NCBI RefSeq assembly: GCF_013373865.1
Contig: NC_050470.1
Span: 20,288,167 to 20,352,166, forward strand
Source of the DNA: Monomorium pharaonis
Taxonomy: Eukaryota > Arthropoda > Insecta > Hymenoptera > Formicidae
Reading direction: 5' to 3'
Length of the DNA: 64,000 nucleotides
The translations under genes and the position numbers were made by a program. The notes beneath the pieces were generated by a model that was not told the origin of the DNA, did no database searches, and worked only from the letters and a program-made list of their open reading frames with translations. Below, piece after piece: positions 47,946 to 59,051 of the stretch. The number at the start of each line of letters is the position of its first letter. The stretch's first letter is position 1.

Positions 47946-48475
47946 ACATGTGTATGCGTAATAATATCACGTGTGCAAGATGCACGTGTGCAATAGCGTC
48001 ACGTGTGCAATGTGTATGAGCGTAATAATATAACATGTGCAATGTGCACGTGTGCAATAGTGTCACGTGTGCAATGTGTATGAGCTTAATAATATAACGT
48101 GTGCAAGATGCACGTGTGCAATAGCGTCACGTGTGCAATGTGTATGAGCGTAATAATATAACATATGCAATGTGCACGTGTGCAATAGCGTCACGTGTGC
48201 AATGTGTATGAGCTTAATAATATAACGTGTGCAATGTGCACGTGTGCAATAGCGTCACGTGTGCAATGTGTATAAACGTAATAATATAACGTGTGCAATG
48301 TGCACGTGTGCAATAGCATCACGTGTGCAATGTGTATTTTGTACCTTGATTATTTTTGTGTGTGCAAACGAAGCAGTAGGCAATCGGGAATATCGGAAAT
48401 TGTGAATTTCTGCAAAATGTGTGTGCAAACGAAGCAGTAGGCAATCGGGAACGTAAGCAAACGGGACCACCCCAA
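47946..48475. repeat. Minisatellite arm of the foldback family (copy C)
   Basis: Tandem 'cacgtgtgcaatgtgtatgagcgtaataatataac' units at 47,950-48,340. The terminal block 'gtgtgcaaacgaagcagtag' / 'gcaatcggga' follows, ending 'gtaagcaaacgggacc'. This equals the right arm of copies A and B; no left arm is present next to it. Confidence 0.8.
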
Positions 48476-48531
48476 ATTACACCTTTAGTCGTCTAATCAG
48501 ATAATAGTGAAAATATGGCCATTCGAATTGG

Positions 48532-48850
48532 CGTGACACCTCACTTCTTATAAGAATGAGTTTTTCGCTTGATAAGTGAACTCTTCATTCGACTGGAGTG
48601 AACGATTCACTTTTCTCGTAGCAAATCGTTCATTCAATTAAAATGAATAAATCATAAAAGTATTGTGTGGCAGTCTTCTTCTATATCGGACAGGAACAAG
48701 AATCTAATTTTTGCTTGCCTTAACCACGCTACGGGTCTTTATGTAGCCGATCGGCTGCACTTTGCTTTCGAGAGAGTTAAGCCGCTTATCGACGGCACCG
48801 CGCACTAACTACCTGGCAAATCCGCACGTGGCGTATTGTTTTCGCCAACT
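48532..48850. mobile_element. Partial MITE, GTGACACCTCA end
   Basis: Begins GTGACACCTCACTTCTTATA and carries 'gagtgaa/ttcactc' subterminal motifs. It shares interior blocks ('atgtagccgatcggctgca', 'gagagagttaagccg', 'cgacggcacc') with 51,683-52,285. The other end is missing. Confidence 0.65.
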
Positions 48851-48859
48851 GGACGAGCG

Positions 48860-49049
48860 GAAAGATATCTTTTAGTCCATTTTTTGCTTTGCCGAAAAGA
48901 CAACTATAAAAAGTCGACGAAAAGACGTCTTTTTTAAGTTGTCTGTTCGACAATACTATAAAAAATGTCTTATAATCATCTTTTAATCTTTTCTAAAAGT
49001 CAATTAAAAAAAGACGTCTTTTTGTTGTCTTTTAGTATTTTGTGCTGGG
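48860..49049. mobile_element. Right part of a CCCAGCAC-ended element with AAGACGTCTT motifs
   Basis: Repeated AAAAGACGTCTTTT-type palindromes end at GTGCTGGG (49,049), i.e. CCCAGCACAAAATACT read inwards. The left part is lost. It abuts Penelope-derived sequence. Confidence 0.6.
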
Positions 49050-49064
49050 TTATAGCAAACAATA

Positions 49065-49675
49065 TTAGAACATTTTAATCAAGTTCTAGCAAAAAATGGA
49101 TATAGCAGTAGAAACATCAGTCGAACAATCCAAAGATTAAAGAACAAAATTTGCAGTCTCAACAAATCGGCATCCCGGATGAAGAGAAAAAAAATAAAGA
49201 AGAGAATAAGATGGCTTTTCTTCCGTATCTTTAAGGTACGACAGAATGCATTGGCAAAATTTTGCGTAACCATAATATAAAAATGATCTTTAAACCACAA
49301 AGGAAAATTTTCTAGTTTTTTCCTAATCCGAAGAATCAGAGACCACGCTTAAAGTCACCAGGTGTATACAAAATCTCCTGCTCTTGCAGAAAAGTGTATA
49401 TAAGAGAAACCGGGATCAAGGTCAATACACAAATCAAAGAACATTAATGGTGTACCAAATACGGCCACATTTCTCAATCAGCCTTAGCGGAACATTAGAT
49501 GGAGACTAGATACTCCGTGCAATACGAAAAAGTTACAATGATAGCCCCTTCTCAAGGTTACTTCGCCAGGAAACATCGTGAAAGTCTAGAAATTTTGAAA
49601 CGTTCCGATAACTTTAACTGTGATAAAAGTTATCAGATAAGCCTGATTTGGCACACTGTTCCCCCAGTTTTTTAA
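49065..49675 (+). pseudogene. Penelope-like element: RT tail and GIY-YIG endonuclease, broken
   Basis: Translation over stops gives a typical Penelope C-terminus. First LEHFNQVLAKNGYSSRNI (49,065 onwards), then, after a frameshift, MAFLPYL*GTTECIGKIL (from 49,211). The GIY-YIG domain follows: SPGVYKISCSC, KVYIRETG, VNTQIKEH, then GHISQSALAEH and QGYFARKHRE. It ends IWHTVPPVF at 49,675. In-frame stops occur at 49,232 and at three further places. The usual Arg of the NTR-KEH motif is Gln here, so the nuclease would probably be dead even without the stops. The 5' reverse transcriptase part is missing. Confidence 0.85.
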
Positions 49676-49707
49676 TTGACCAATTAAAACATTTCCGAGG
49701 AGTGAGT

Positions 49708-50033
49708 CCCAGATGCGCACAGTAATAAACGGACACAGCAAGCTGAGTAAAACGGACACAGTAACAAACGGACACAGACCAAACGGACACAGTGTGAAAC
49801 GGACACAGTAACAAACGGACACAGTGCGAAACGGACACAGTAACAAACGGACACAGACCAAATGCGCACAGAGCGAAACGGACACAGTGCGAAACGGACA
49901 CAGACCAAATGCGCACAGAGCGAAACGGACACAGTGCGAAACGGACACAGACCAAATGCGCACACTGCACATGCGTACGGATCAAATGCATACACGGAAA
50001 GTCGCAAACCCATGTGATGCAGTGAATGCTTTG

Positions 50034-50074
<41 letters not shown>

Positions 50075-50513
50075 GGGGTGCAAGGGGAGCCTTTGGCCCC
50101 CCTCCCGCACCCACTCCGTCCAAGTTGCTAACCTATGTGGACTTTACTCTGCTTGCAATGTACATGGATTGCATTTGGTCCGTGCGCACGTGCAGTGTGC
50201 GCATGTGCAGTGTGCGCATTTGGTCCGTGTGCATTTGGTCCGTGCGCATTTGGTCTGTGTCCGTTTCGCTCTGTGCGCATTTGGTCTGTGTCCGTTTGTT
50301 ACTGTGTCCGTTTGTTACTGTGTCCGTTTATTACTGTGTCCGTTTGTTACTGTGTCCGTTTCGCACTGTGTCCGTTTCGCTCTGTGCGCATTTGGTCTGT
50401 GTCCGTTTGTTACTGTGTCCGTTTGTTACTGTGTCCGTTTATTACTGTGTCCGTTTGATCTGTGTCCGTTTCACTCAGCCTGCTGTGTCCGTTTATTACT
50501 GTGCGCATCTGGG
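49708..50513. mobile_element. CCCAGATGCGCACAG-ended minisatellite element
   Basis: Inverted ends CCCAGATGCGCACAGTAATA and mirror. Inverted arrays of a 16-17-bp CGGACACAGTAACAAA-like unit (49,735-49,985 and 50,175-50,500) surround a (CA)n core. It lies in the 3' flank of the Penelope pseudogene. CV/TH-rich frames here (49,586-50,562) are artefacts. Confidence 0.8.
50036..50072. repeat. (CA)n microsatellite
   Basis: About 18 CA units, flanked by the 'gtcgcaaacccatgtg' core sequence. Confidence 0.95.
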
Positions 50514-50818
50514 ACGCTCCCTTTCCGAGCAGCACATATTAACTGGCAAATATAATAGTTAGTCCATATTGTATTAAGATTGGTCAACAGTTGACCATTG
50601 ATAGGCCAATAAACTGTGCTACTATTGTACGTATAGCTCCGTCCCCTCTTCTCATCCCCATTCCTACCACTAGGACAAGGGATATATAAGGACGGTCACA
50701 ATTTAAGAGAGCTCAGTATTGCAGCTCCTAGCCCTGATGATGCAAACTGCAACGTTTGCGAAACGTCGATGCAACACTGTATTGGGATGTGGCATGTATC
50801 TGGAGCCCTTTTTATCTA
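50514..50818 (+). other. Penelope-like 3' terminal region with hammerhead-like motif
   Basis: Contains GATATATAAGGACGG (about 50,690) and, at 50,734-50,767, CTGATGA, a GCAAAC/GTTTGC stem, GAAA and CGTC. These are the core pieces of hammerhead ribozymes, which are known from the terminal repeats of Penelope elements. TTGCA/TGCAA outside could form stem I. One extra T follows CTGATGA and stem III is minimal, so activity is doubtful. Confidence 0.5.
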
Positions 50819-51303
50819 ACAAGGGGACCTTACGGGTCATGGATCATCGATTCTTTTCATACTTATAGGATTTGAAGATCAGTACTCGGACTTCAATTTC
50901 CTCAAGCAGTACGATGCGCTTCTCAAAAATACTCGAGAAAATCGATTTTGAAGATTTCCGATATCTTGAAGTACAGAAAATTTTGACATTTCAATTTGAT
51001 AAATGTTAAGATATAGGATTAAAAAAAAACTCCATCGACTTATTAAAAAAAATTGGGGCCAGAGCGAGAATCGAACCAGCGACTTACGAAAGCTAGAGCT
51101 CTGTGCGCTTGGCTACGAGCGACTCTGACAATAGGTCAAAATTTTCTGTACTTAAAGATATCGGAAATCTTCAAAATCGATTTTTTCGAGTATTTTTGAG
51201 AAGCGCATCGTACTGCTTTAAGAAATTGAAGTCCGGGTACTAATCTTCAAATCCTATAAGTATGAAAAAAATCGATGACTCATGACCCGTAAGGTCCCCT
51301 TGT
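50819..51303. mobile_element. Palindromic element with tRNA-like loop
   Basis: Arms of about 180 bp begin ACAAGGGGACCTTACGGG and its mirror ('ataggatttgaagat', 'gtacgatgcgcttctcaaa'). The loop (about 51,000-51,130) holds a tRNA-like segment. Flanks share AGCCCTTT..TAT on both sides, a possible imperfect target duplication of 12-15 bp. The terminal motif resembles the right end of the 56-58.9-kb palindrome. Confidence 0.8.
51056..51122 (-). other. tRNA-derived segment
   Basis: On the minus strand GGTTCGATTCTC (51,066-51,077) is a strong B box. TAGCCAAGCG, about 40 bases upstream, resembles an A box. No convincing complete cloverleaf. It lies in the loop of a palindromic element. Confidence 0.6.
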
Positions 51304-51682
51304 AAGCCCTTTCTATTGGAAGTAACGTCAATGGCCGTGAAAGCTTTAAGTCTAAAATATTAGTTAATAATTATCATAAAAATATAATCATTACGTGCAA
51401 GGGGATTATGCGGTACAGGCATGACAAGTAATGTAACTTTACACGTCAAATGCACACATTACCTTAAATATAAAATTTAATCAAGTATTACCAACCACAT
51501 TCAAGCCTTTCAAGTTACATTAAAGTTAAAAAATTAACAATAATATATAATATATAATAGATATAAGATCGCATATGTAAGTAACGCAATTTAAGAGATG
51601 GGAAAATAAACAAAGCGGATCTTAATATTTATTGTGTAACTTACTCTCTAAATGTTTTAGAGTAAAAATCTCACTCGAAATA
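51304..51682. other. No gene seen
   Basis: AT-rich DNA after the palindrome; nothing recognised. Confidence 0.5.
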
Positions 51683-52285
51683 TGGGGTGACACACCGAGT
51701 CATTTGATTGGAATTCTCATTTTTATAGAGTGAATTGTTCCATACTTTATTTTGGAGTAAATGTTTTCTTGGAGTGAATATTTCACTCGTAATTGGAGAG
51801 TCACTATACTGTGTTGCCGCGCTCGCCCGCCAGTTAGTGCGTGGCGCTACTGATAAGAGAGCAGGCGGCTTAACTCTCTCGGAAGTAAAATGCAGCCGAC
51901 TCGCTACATAAAGATCATCCACAGCATGACTAAGGTAAATAAAAATTAGCTTTCTTTACTACGAGAGAGTTAGGCGCAGTTAGGTGCAGTTAGGCCGGCT
52001 ATCGACGGTGCCATTAACTGGCAAACAAGCGCGGAGGTCCCCGATGGAGGATTGCTACATAATATTTTCACAGAATGCATTTAGACGCGGCTAGATTATA
52101 TATAATTATGGTTTATTCATTTTAATTAAGTGAGCAATTTACTCCAAAAAAAATGAAACACTCACTTCAATTGAGCAATACATGCATTCCAATCGATTGA
52201 AAAGTTTATTCTTATGGAGCAAAAAATTTACTCTAAAGTTCAAGTAAAACATTCATTCTTGTAAAAAATGAGGTGTCACTCTATG
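51683..52285. mobile_element. MITE with GTGACAC ends and GAGTGAA subterminal repeats
   Basis: The right end read inwards, GTGACACCTCATTTTTTACA, matches the partial copy at 48,532. The left end is GTGACACACCGAGTCATTTG. Both subterminal regions contain many 'ggagtgaa' or 'ttcactc' motifs. The middle shares 'gagagttaagccg'-type blocks with the 48.5-kb copy. Confidence 0.7.
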
Positions 52286-52427
52286 TGTAATGGTAGTATT
52301 TTCACTATTGCTTGGACTGAAAATTCACTCTTTTGGAGGACCTAACCTAAGACAATATTGAACTTTTATGTTCATTTCGATCCCTTTTACCTTTTTACGA
52401 GTAATGATCCACGTGCGTTGGGACACC

Positions 52428-52464
<37 letters not shown>
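52286..52464. repeat. Short flank with (TA)n microsatellite
   Basis: GGGACACCCTGTATA at about 52,419-52,433 resembles common mariner-type or LINE-type insect repeat ends. It runs into (TA)n to 52,464. Confidence 0.6.
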
Positions 52465-52467
<3 letters not shown>

Positions 52468-52804
52468 AGCAAACACCAAATATAAATGCAATATAACATG
52501 GGAGTAATATGTAATATAACAGATGTTACATTCTATTTATATTATAGTTACGGAACTTTACTTCATATGTGTGACATAACTAAATTATGAAGCTTGTTAC
52601 GTCTTGGGTTTAGGAATGTTTCTTATTTTGGGTCAATGTATTAAAACAATTTACCCGGAAATGGAGACGACCCGGTTGAGCAGATTTAAGCTGGACTAAC
52701 GGGAGAAAGAATAGAATAGTGACCGGACAAGGTTACTGGGAAGCCGGTGCCAAAGTGGTGGCGAATCTTGTATGCAAATCTGCGCGGATCGCTCTTGGGA
52801 ATGG

Positions 52805-53132
52805 ACTTGTAATCGGGTCCATGTCCAATCGGGTCCGTGTCCAATTGGATCTGTGTTTAATCGAGTCCGTGTCCAATCGGGACTGTGTCCGATCGGAATG
52901 GTATGCAATCGCGACTGTGTCCAATCGAGTCCGTGTTCAATCGGATCCGTGTGCAAACGGGTCGGTGCGCAATCGGGTCCGTGTGCAAACGGGTCGTATG
53001 CAATCGGGTCGGTGTGCAATCGGGTCCGTGTGCAATCGGGTCGGTGTGCAATCGAGTCCGTGTCCAATCGGGACTGTGTCTAATCGGGAAATACTACTGT
53101 GTCCAATTGCTTATGTGCGCAATCGGGTCTCA
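52805..53132. repeat. 16-bp minisatellite (GTGTGCAATCGGGTCC)
   Basis: About 18-20 units with variants (gtgtccaatcgagtcc, gtgtgcaaacgggtcg). Frames through it on both strands (52,696-53,259) are artefacts. Confidence 0.92.
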
Positions 53133-53355
53133 TATATTAAATATATTAAAAAGTTTATTAAAAGATTACGTTTTAATGTTACCTTTTTCTTTCATAATTA
53201 TATCTATCCTTTGTAATTCTAAGTACTTACAATTTCTAGGAAGTCAAGTTTTAAATTAAGTTTACATAAAACAACGAAAATATATTCTAAAAATATTTTT
53301 TGTTTTATTTGAAATTAATTTAAGTATTTGACCTTTTAGGAATTATATGCTAAAG

Positions 53356-53360
<5 letters not shown>

Positions 53361-53398
<38 letters not shown>
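53361..53398. repeat. (TA)n microsatellite
   Basis: Long TA run inside the CCTAGCAAACACC-ended element. Confidence 0.9.
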
Positions 53399-53399
<1 letters not shown>

Positions 53400-53638
53400 C
53401 AGCACTATAATTATTTTTTATAACAGCAATATAACAATTAAATAGTTTATATTGTCATTACAAAACGTCTTGGTTATAGTTATATAACAATTCAGTTCTA
53501 CGTTATATTTATGTTATATGTATAACTACATCATATGAAAGGGAAATTACAACAGGGATGTTACATGTAACATTCATGTAATATTACCTGTTACGTTTTA
53601 TTGCAATAATATAATAGTTATATATTGGTGTTTGCTGG

Positions 53639-55500
53639 ATATATATATACATTTTTACATATGGACACATTTTTTAGTTTATTTAAACTTAGAAAATTAA
53701 TATTTGATATATTTCTCAAAATGACGTAAAGAATACACACTTAGAAAACTTTTGATTATCTGCAATATCTGAAATGCAGCTTTTGTGACAACACAATAAA
53801 CACTAATGATTATTAGTAACCTTATTATAATGTCTAAACAGAATACAAAGAAGTAATTTAATTGAATAGTTATTCTCAGAATTCAATACAAAGTATATGA
53901 GATATCATAAATTCCATAACTCCATATTTAATCCATAACCGTCTTTCTCCTTTACATTGGAACTATTCGTAATAATAAATTCAAATTACCATCATTTATT
54001 TACTGTTATGTATTTAAGTATTTGTTTTTCTTGTACTGTAAATTAATCGTACAAAGTCTAAAATGTAAATAGGCATAATTTTAGGAAAACATTATAAGTC
54101 GAACGATTATAAATTAAAACTTATTTAAAAGCTCTTGAGTATTTTTATATGCTATAGATGTGATTGACAAACAAGTTCTTTTTTGCTATAAACATGTTAA
54201 AGGGACGACATATTTTTCAACCAATTAAAAATCTTAACGTGTTATGACAACGGCATTTGAATATACTAATTATGTTCAGTGTAGAAAAAAATTGCGTAGT
54301 AGGTACTTCAGAAAAAATTTTGATGTTAAATTAACTGTCTTTCTTAGTTTTTTTTTAAATTTTTTTAAAGAAGTTTCAAAATGTTTTACTCCATTTGCAA
54401 TGTTTTGCTTAATTAAAAGCTTATTCAATAAATACTTTGATTCACATTTGTTTATTGAAATACTAATTTTCACTGTCGTTTGTCGATATCGGAGAGTTTC
54501 TATTTAACCTTCTCTAAGAAAGTTGGTCTGATCCCACACAAAGACGGGCAAATATTTAAAAGAAGGGGATGCTTCGGGAGTTTTCTAAAATCAATGGCAT
54601 GCTGTTCCGCGGATGCGCATTATTAGATACGCTGTCCTATATGAAAGCAGTATTTCAAACACTTGATTTGCATATCAATTTCGGAACGCTCCGATAATTA
54701 AAACATCAATCGACCCTGTCTCATGCTTGCACACTCTATATGCATATAGGGTAAATACTTAACGCATTTATTTTGATTAGCTGTTTGCATCTCATAAAAG
54801 TCTCAAAGAAGGATTTCAATATGTTGAACAAAATCATTTACATGGATTATTGTTATGCGAAAAGAGGAGAGAAATAGTTTTTAATTAAATTAAAATGTAT
54901 AATCTTGCATTTGACTGCAACGTAACTTAATTAATATAATTTCGGCTGATTTAACATACTACTTCTTAATCTAACTTATTTACATAAGTCTGTGTTATGA
55001 GTCATCAAATAAGTTAGCTTAAAATTAGTCTCTTCTAAGAAAATTTGTATTGAGATTAATTGAATTAATCCGTATGCAATTTGGTATAACTCTTTAAAAT
55101 ACTGCATTTTTGTAAATTCTAAATAAACAGAACAGTAAATAAGAAAGTTGTTACTATAAAATTGTTTTAGTTTATAATTACCTATTATTTTAGTTTATAA
55201 TTACCTATTATTTTTATTCAAAAAAAGATAGGAAAAATTAGAAAAATCGTAGTATTCTTTTGAAAAAAGCTATAAAAAATTGCTATTAATATTGGGTGTT
55301 TATATCACCCAATTGTTCATTTCTGAAAAAAGATCAATATTATTTCAGTTTTTTTAATAAAAAGATTTTTTTGTTGAAAGATTGTATACAGTCGTATTCC
55401 TTGTGTTATTGAAGAATACAATACTGAATAAAAAGATTTAATAGAAAGCATGGATGCCTTATGAAATGCATAATAGACGTTATATAATAGGAATAAAAAG
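53639..55500. other. AT-rich stretch, no gene recognised
   Basis: The frame at 54,244-54,507 is AT-rich and has no domain. A 24-bp direct duplication 'tagtttataattacctatta' lies at about 55,168-55,212. Confidence 0.45.
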
Positions 55501-56000
55501 NNNNNNNNNNNNNNNNNNNNNNNNNNNNNNNNNNNNNNNNNNNNNNNNNNNNNNNNNNNNNNNNNNNNNNNNNNNNNNNNNNNNNNNNNNNNNNNNNNNN
55601 NNNNNNNNNNNNNNNNNNNNNNNNNNNNNNNNNNNNNNNNNNNNNNNNNNNNNNNNNNNNNNNNNNNNNNNNNNNNNNNNNNNNNNNNNNNNNNNNNNNN
55701 NNNNNNNNNNNNNNNNNNNNNNNNNNNNNNNNNNNNNNNNNNNNNNNNNNNNNNNNNNNNNNNNNNNNNNNNNNNNNNNNNNNNNNNNNNNNNNNNNNNN
55801 NNNNNNNNNNNNNNNNNNNNNNNNNNNNNNNNNNNNNNNNNNNNNNNNNNNNNNNNNNNNNNNNNNNNNNNNNNNNNNNNNNNNNNNNNNNNNNNNNNNN
55901 NNNNNNNNNNNNNNNNNNNNNNNNNNNNNNNNNNNNNNNNNNNNNNNNNNNNNNNNNNNNNNNNNNNNNNNNNNNNNNNNNNNNNNNNNNNNNNNNNNNN
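55501..56000. other. 500 N
   Basis: Exactly 500 undetermined bases, covering the expected outer end of the left arm of the palindrome. Confidence 1.
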
Positions 56001-56933
56001 TATCTCGTAAACTAAACAAAATATTAAAAAATGTTTCATACAAAAGTTTTACTGTATATATACCTCTATTTAACTATGTTATTTATTTAAAAAAAAAATC
56101 TTTTTTTCAAAAACAATTTTTTTTTTTAAATTTTTTTTGAAAAAAATAAATATGATAGTTGAATAGAGGTATTCATGCCGTAAAACTTTTGTATGAAACA
56201 TTTTTTAATATTTTGTTTAGTTTACGAGATATATCGAGAAAATGCAAAAATGTCTCAACTTTGAAGCGTGCTTTCACCCCTTCAAGCCGTTTTTGAACCA
56301 AAATAAAACATTTCTAAATTAATGTATTTACCCCCTCTACATTTATGCCAAGTTTCATTAAAATCAGAAAATTTTCTGTTTGGTCTTATAAACGGTTTGA
56401 AGGAGTGAAACTACCCTTCAAAGGTTGAGATATTTTTACCTTTTCTCCATATATCTCGTAAACTAAACAAAATATAAAAAAATGTTTTATGCAAAAGTTT
56501 TACAGCATAAATACCTCCATTTAAATACGCTGTTTATTTTTTGAAAAAAAATTTTTTTTTAATTAAGATAAATTTTCAATAAAATTGACTTTTATGTATA
56601 TAGCATTTATGAAGTAATTATACTATCTTATACTACGTTTTATTTATATCATCTATGTGTATATTATATATGTTATATATTACGTTATAATACTATACAT
56701 TTATATTATCTGCATCCTTGTATGTATTAGTTTTTATCTAACAGTTGCGCAATATTAGTAGTCACGTTGCTTTCACACAGTGTTCATTCTCTCTACGTCA
56801 CATATTTCACATTCAAGTTTTATATTCGTCATGTCACAGTATGTATCATATATGAAATCACGTATTAATAAAAGTTTGGTATCTTTATTAATGGTGTTAC
56901 GCGTCATTTTCACATCAGTGTCAAGTCTAACGT

Positions 56934-57449
56934 GTGTTTGATCAGTACATCAGTATCACATCTAACATGTGCTTGATTTTTCTTGTTAGATTGTTTTTAA
57001 TTAAGCGAAGCATAATGTTACACATAAATGTTGCGAATGTTCTTAATATGTTAATTATTTTATTTCAAATTACACATATTCCATCAACGCCTATAAATGA
57101 AAGAGAAATACAATTACGTGATGTGATAAAGGATATTATAACAAATGCAGTGAATGACTTATCATTTGATGTACACACTCATTTTGCTTTAAAATTTCAA
57201 AATTATTTGGAAGTGGATTTACCTGGCATAGAATATGTAACAGATAAAGTGGAAGAATTTTTAGAAAATGATAATGTTGATTATGAACCTGATAATGAAA
57301 ATAATTGTGAACCAGAAGACGAAATTTTAAATAGTAGCTATAAAAGGAAAGCCGTCGAATATTGGAGAAGTGATAAAAGGCCGACACTCTCTTTTAGGAG
57401 TGCAACGTTGCTTCAGAAAGGTGAAGTCCCTACCACAATTATCATTTAA
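56934..57449 (+). pseudogene. Transposase-like N-terminal fragment (unknown family)
   Basis: An open frame of 171 codons. An acidic stretch (about residues 108-134) precedes YKRKAVEYWRSDKRPTLSFR. This resembles the start of a helix-turn-helix DNA-binding domain found in several transposase families. A one-base shift after LSFR would continue VQRCFRKVKSLPQLSF, a better match to that domain type, so a frameshift truncates it. There is no catalytic domain. I cannot name the superfamily. Confidence 0.45.
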
Positions 57450-57520
57450 AAAAAATTCTTCCTCATCATTTGTTACATATTCTATGTCAGGTAAATCCAC
57501 TTCCCAATAATTTTAAAATT

Positions 57521-57781
57521 CTAAAGCAGTATCAGTGTGTACATCAAATGATAAGTCATATTCACTCTTATAATATCATTTGTTATAATATCCTCTATCA
57601 CATCACGTAATTGTATTTCTCTTTCATTTATAGGTGGAATATGTATAATTTGAAATAAAATAATTAACATATTAAGAACATTCGCAACATTTACGTGTAA
57701 CATTATGCTTCGCTCAATTAAATAATCTAACAGAAAAATCAAGCACTCGTTAGATGTGATACTGATGTACTGATCAAGCAC
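57521..57781 (-). pseudogene. Mirror copy of the fragment in the right arm
   Basis: The minus strand encodes a diverged, shorter version of the same peptide (MLDQYISITSN, INEREIQLRDVIEDIITN) because the palindrome arms are inverted copies. It is truncated by a shift after IITN and lacks the acidic and helix-turn-helix part. Confidence 0.7.
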
Positions 57782-59051
57782 ACGTTAGACTTGATACAGA
57801 TGTGAAAATGACGCGTAACATCATTAATAAAGATATCAAACTTTAATACGTGATTTCCATTTCATATATGATATATACCGTGATATGACGAATATAAAAC
57901 TTGAATGTGAAATATGTGACGTAGACAGAATGAATTGTGTGAAAGCAACGTGACTACTCTAATATTGCGCAACTGTTAGATGAAAACTAATACATATAGG
58001 GATGCAGATAATATAAATGTATAGTATTATAACATACATAAAATATAACATACATAATATACACATAGATGATATAAATAGAACGTAGTATAAGATAGTA
58101 TAATTATTTTATAAATGCTATATACATAAAAGTCAATTTTATTGAAAATTTATTTTAATTAAAAAAAAAAATTTTTTTTTTTAATAAACAGCGTAGTTAA
58201 ATGAAGGTATTTAGGCTGTAAAACTTTTGTATAAAACATTTTTTTATATTTTGTTTAGTTTACGAGATATAGCGAGAAAAAATAAAAATATCTCAACCTT
58301 TAAAGGGTAATTTCACTCCTTCAAACCGTTTATAAGCCCAATCGAAAAATTTTCTAATTTTAATGAAACTTGGCATAAATGTAGAGGGAGTAGATATATT
58401 AATTTAGAAATGTTTTATTTTGGTTCAAAAACGGTTTGAAGGGGTGAAACCACACTTCAAAGTTGAGACATTTTTGCATTTTCTCGATATATCTCTTAAA
58501 CTAAACAAAATATAAAAAAATGTTTCATACAAAAGTTCTACGGCATAAATACCTCTATTTAACTATGCTATTTATTTTTTTCAAAAAAATTTTTTTTTCA
58601 AAGAAAAAAAATTTGTTTTTGAAAAAAAATTTTTTTGAAAAAATAAATAGCATAGTTAAATAGAGGTATTTATACTGTAAAACTTTTGTATGAAACATTT
58701 TTTAATACTTTGTTTAGTTTACGAGATATATCGAGAAAAGACAAAAACTCAACATTTTTGAAGGGTGGTTTCAACCCTTTAAACCATTTATAAGCACCAA
58801 CTTTTAATTTCTAAATTCATGTATTTACTTCTTCTACATTTATGCCAAGTTTCATTAAAATCAGAATTTTCGGGTTCGTGAGGTTCCCTTGTAAGTATTT
58901 TTGAGAGTTTCTAAGAATTGAAAAAAACTTGAACAAAAAATAAAAAATTCTAATTATTTTTACGGCAATTTTGTAAGAGAAAGAAGACTATAATATAACA
59001 TGTTTCAGCCAAGCCATCGTACCTGTTAAAGCATGTTTAATAGTTTAATTA

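Larger units (their letters stand above)
52465..53638. mobile_element. CCTAGCAAACACC-ended element
   Basis: Ends CCTAGCAAACACCAA / TTGGTGTTTGCTGG in TA-repeat flanks. Subterminal parts are rich in 'taacatg', 'gttacatgtaac' and 'gcaatataac', as in 33,583-34,647. A minisatellite occupies the centre. Confidence 0.7.
56001..58895. mobile_element. Large palindromic element, arms of at least 1.2 kb
   Basis: 56,001-57,250 is repeated in reverse complement at 57,467-58,720, with a loop of about 215 bases. The right arm continues to a terminus GAGGTTCCCTTGTAA near 58,895; its left partner must lie in the N block. Each arm contains alternately oriented copies of a roughly 90-bp 'gtttagtttacgagatata' unit: about 56,001, 56,145, 56,450, 58,180, 58,485 and 58,640. 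So there are palindromes inside the palindrome. The inner arms carry diverged copies of a transposase-like fragment. Confidence 0.85.

Noticed and set aside
49586..50562. Several long overlapping frames (CV/SVRIWSV-rich and TH-rich)
   Set aside because: They follow the 16-17-bp minisatellite and the (CA)n run; all frames are open because the unit lacks stops.
52696..53259. Repetitive frames on both strands
   Set aside because: Artefact of the 16-bp minisatellite.
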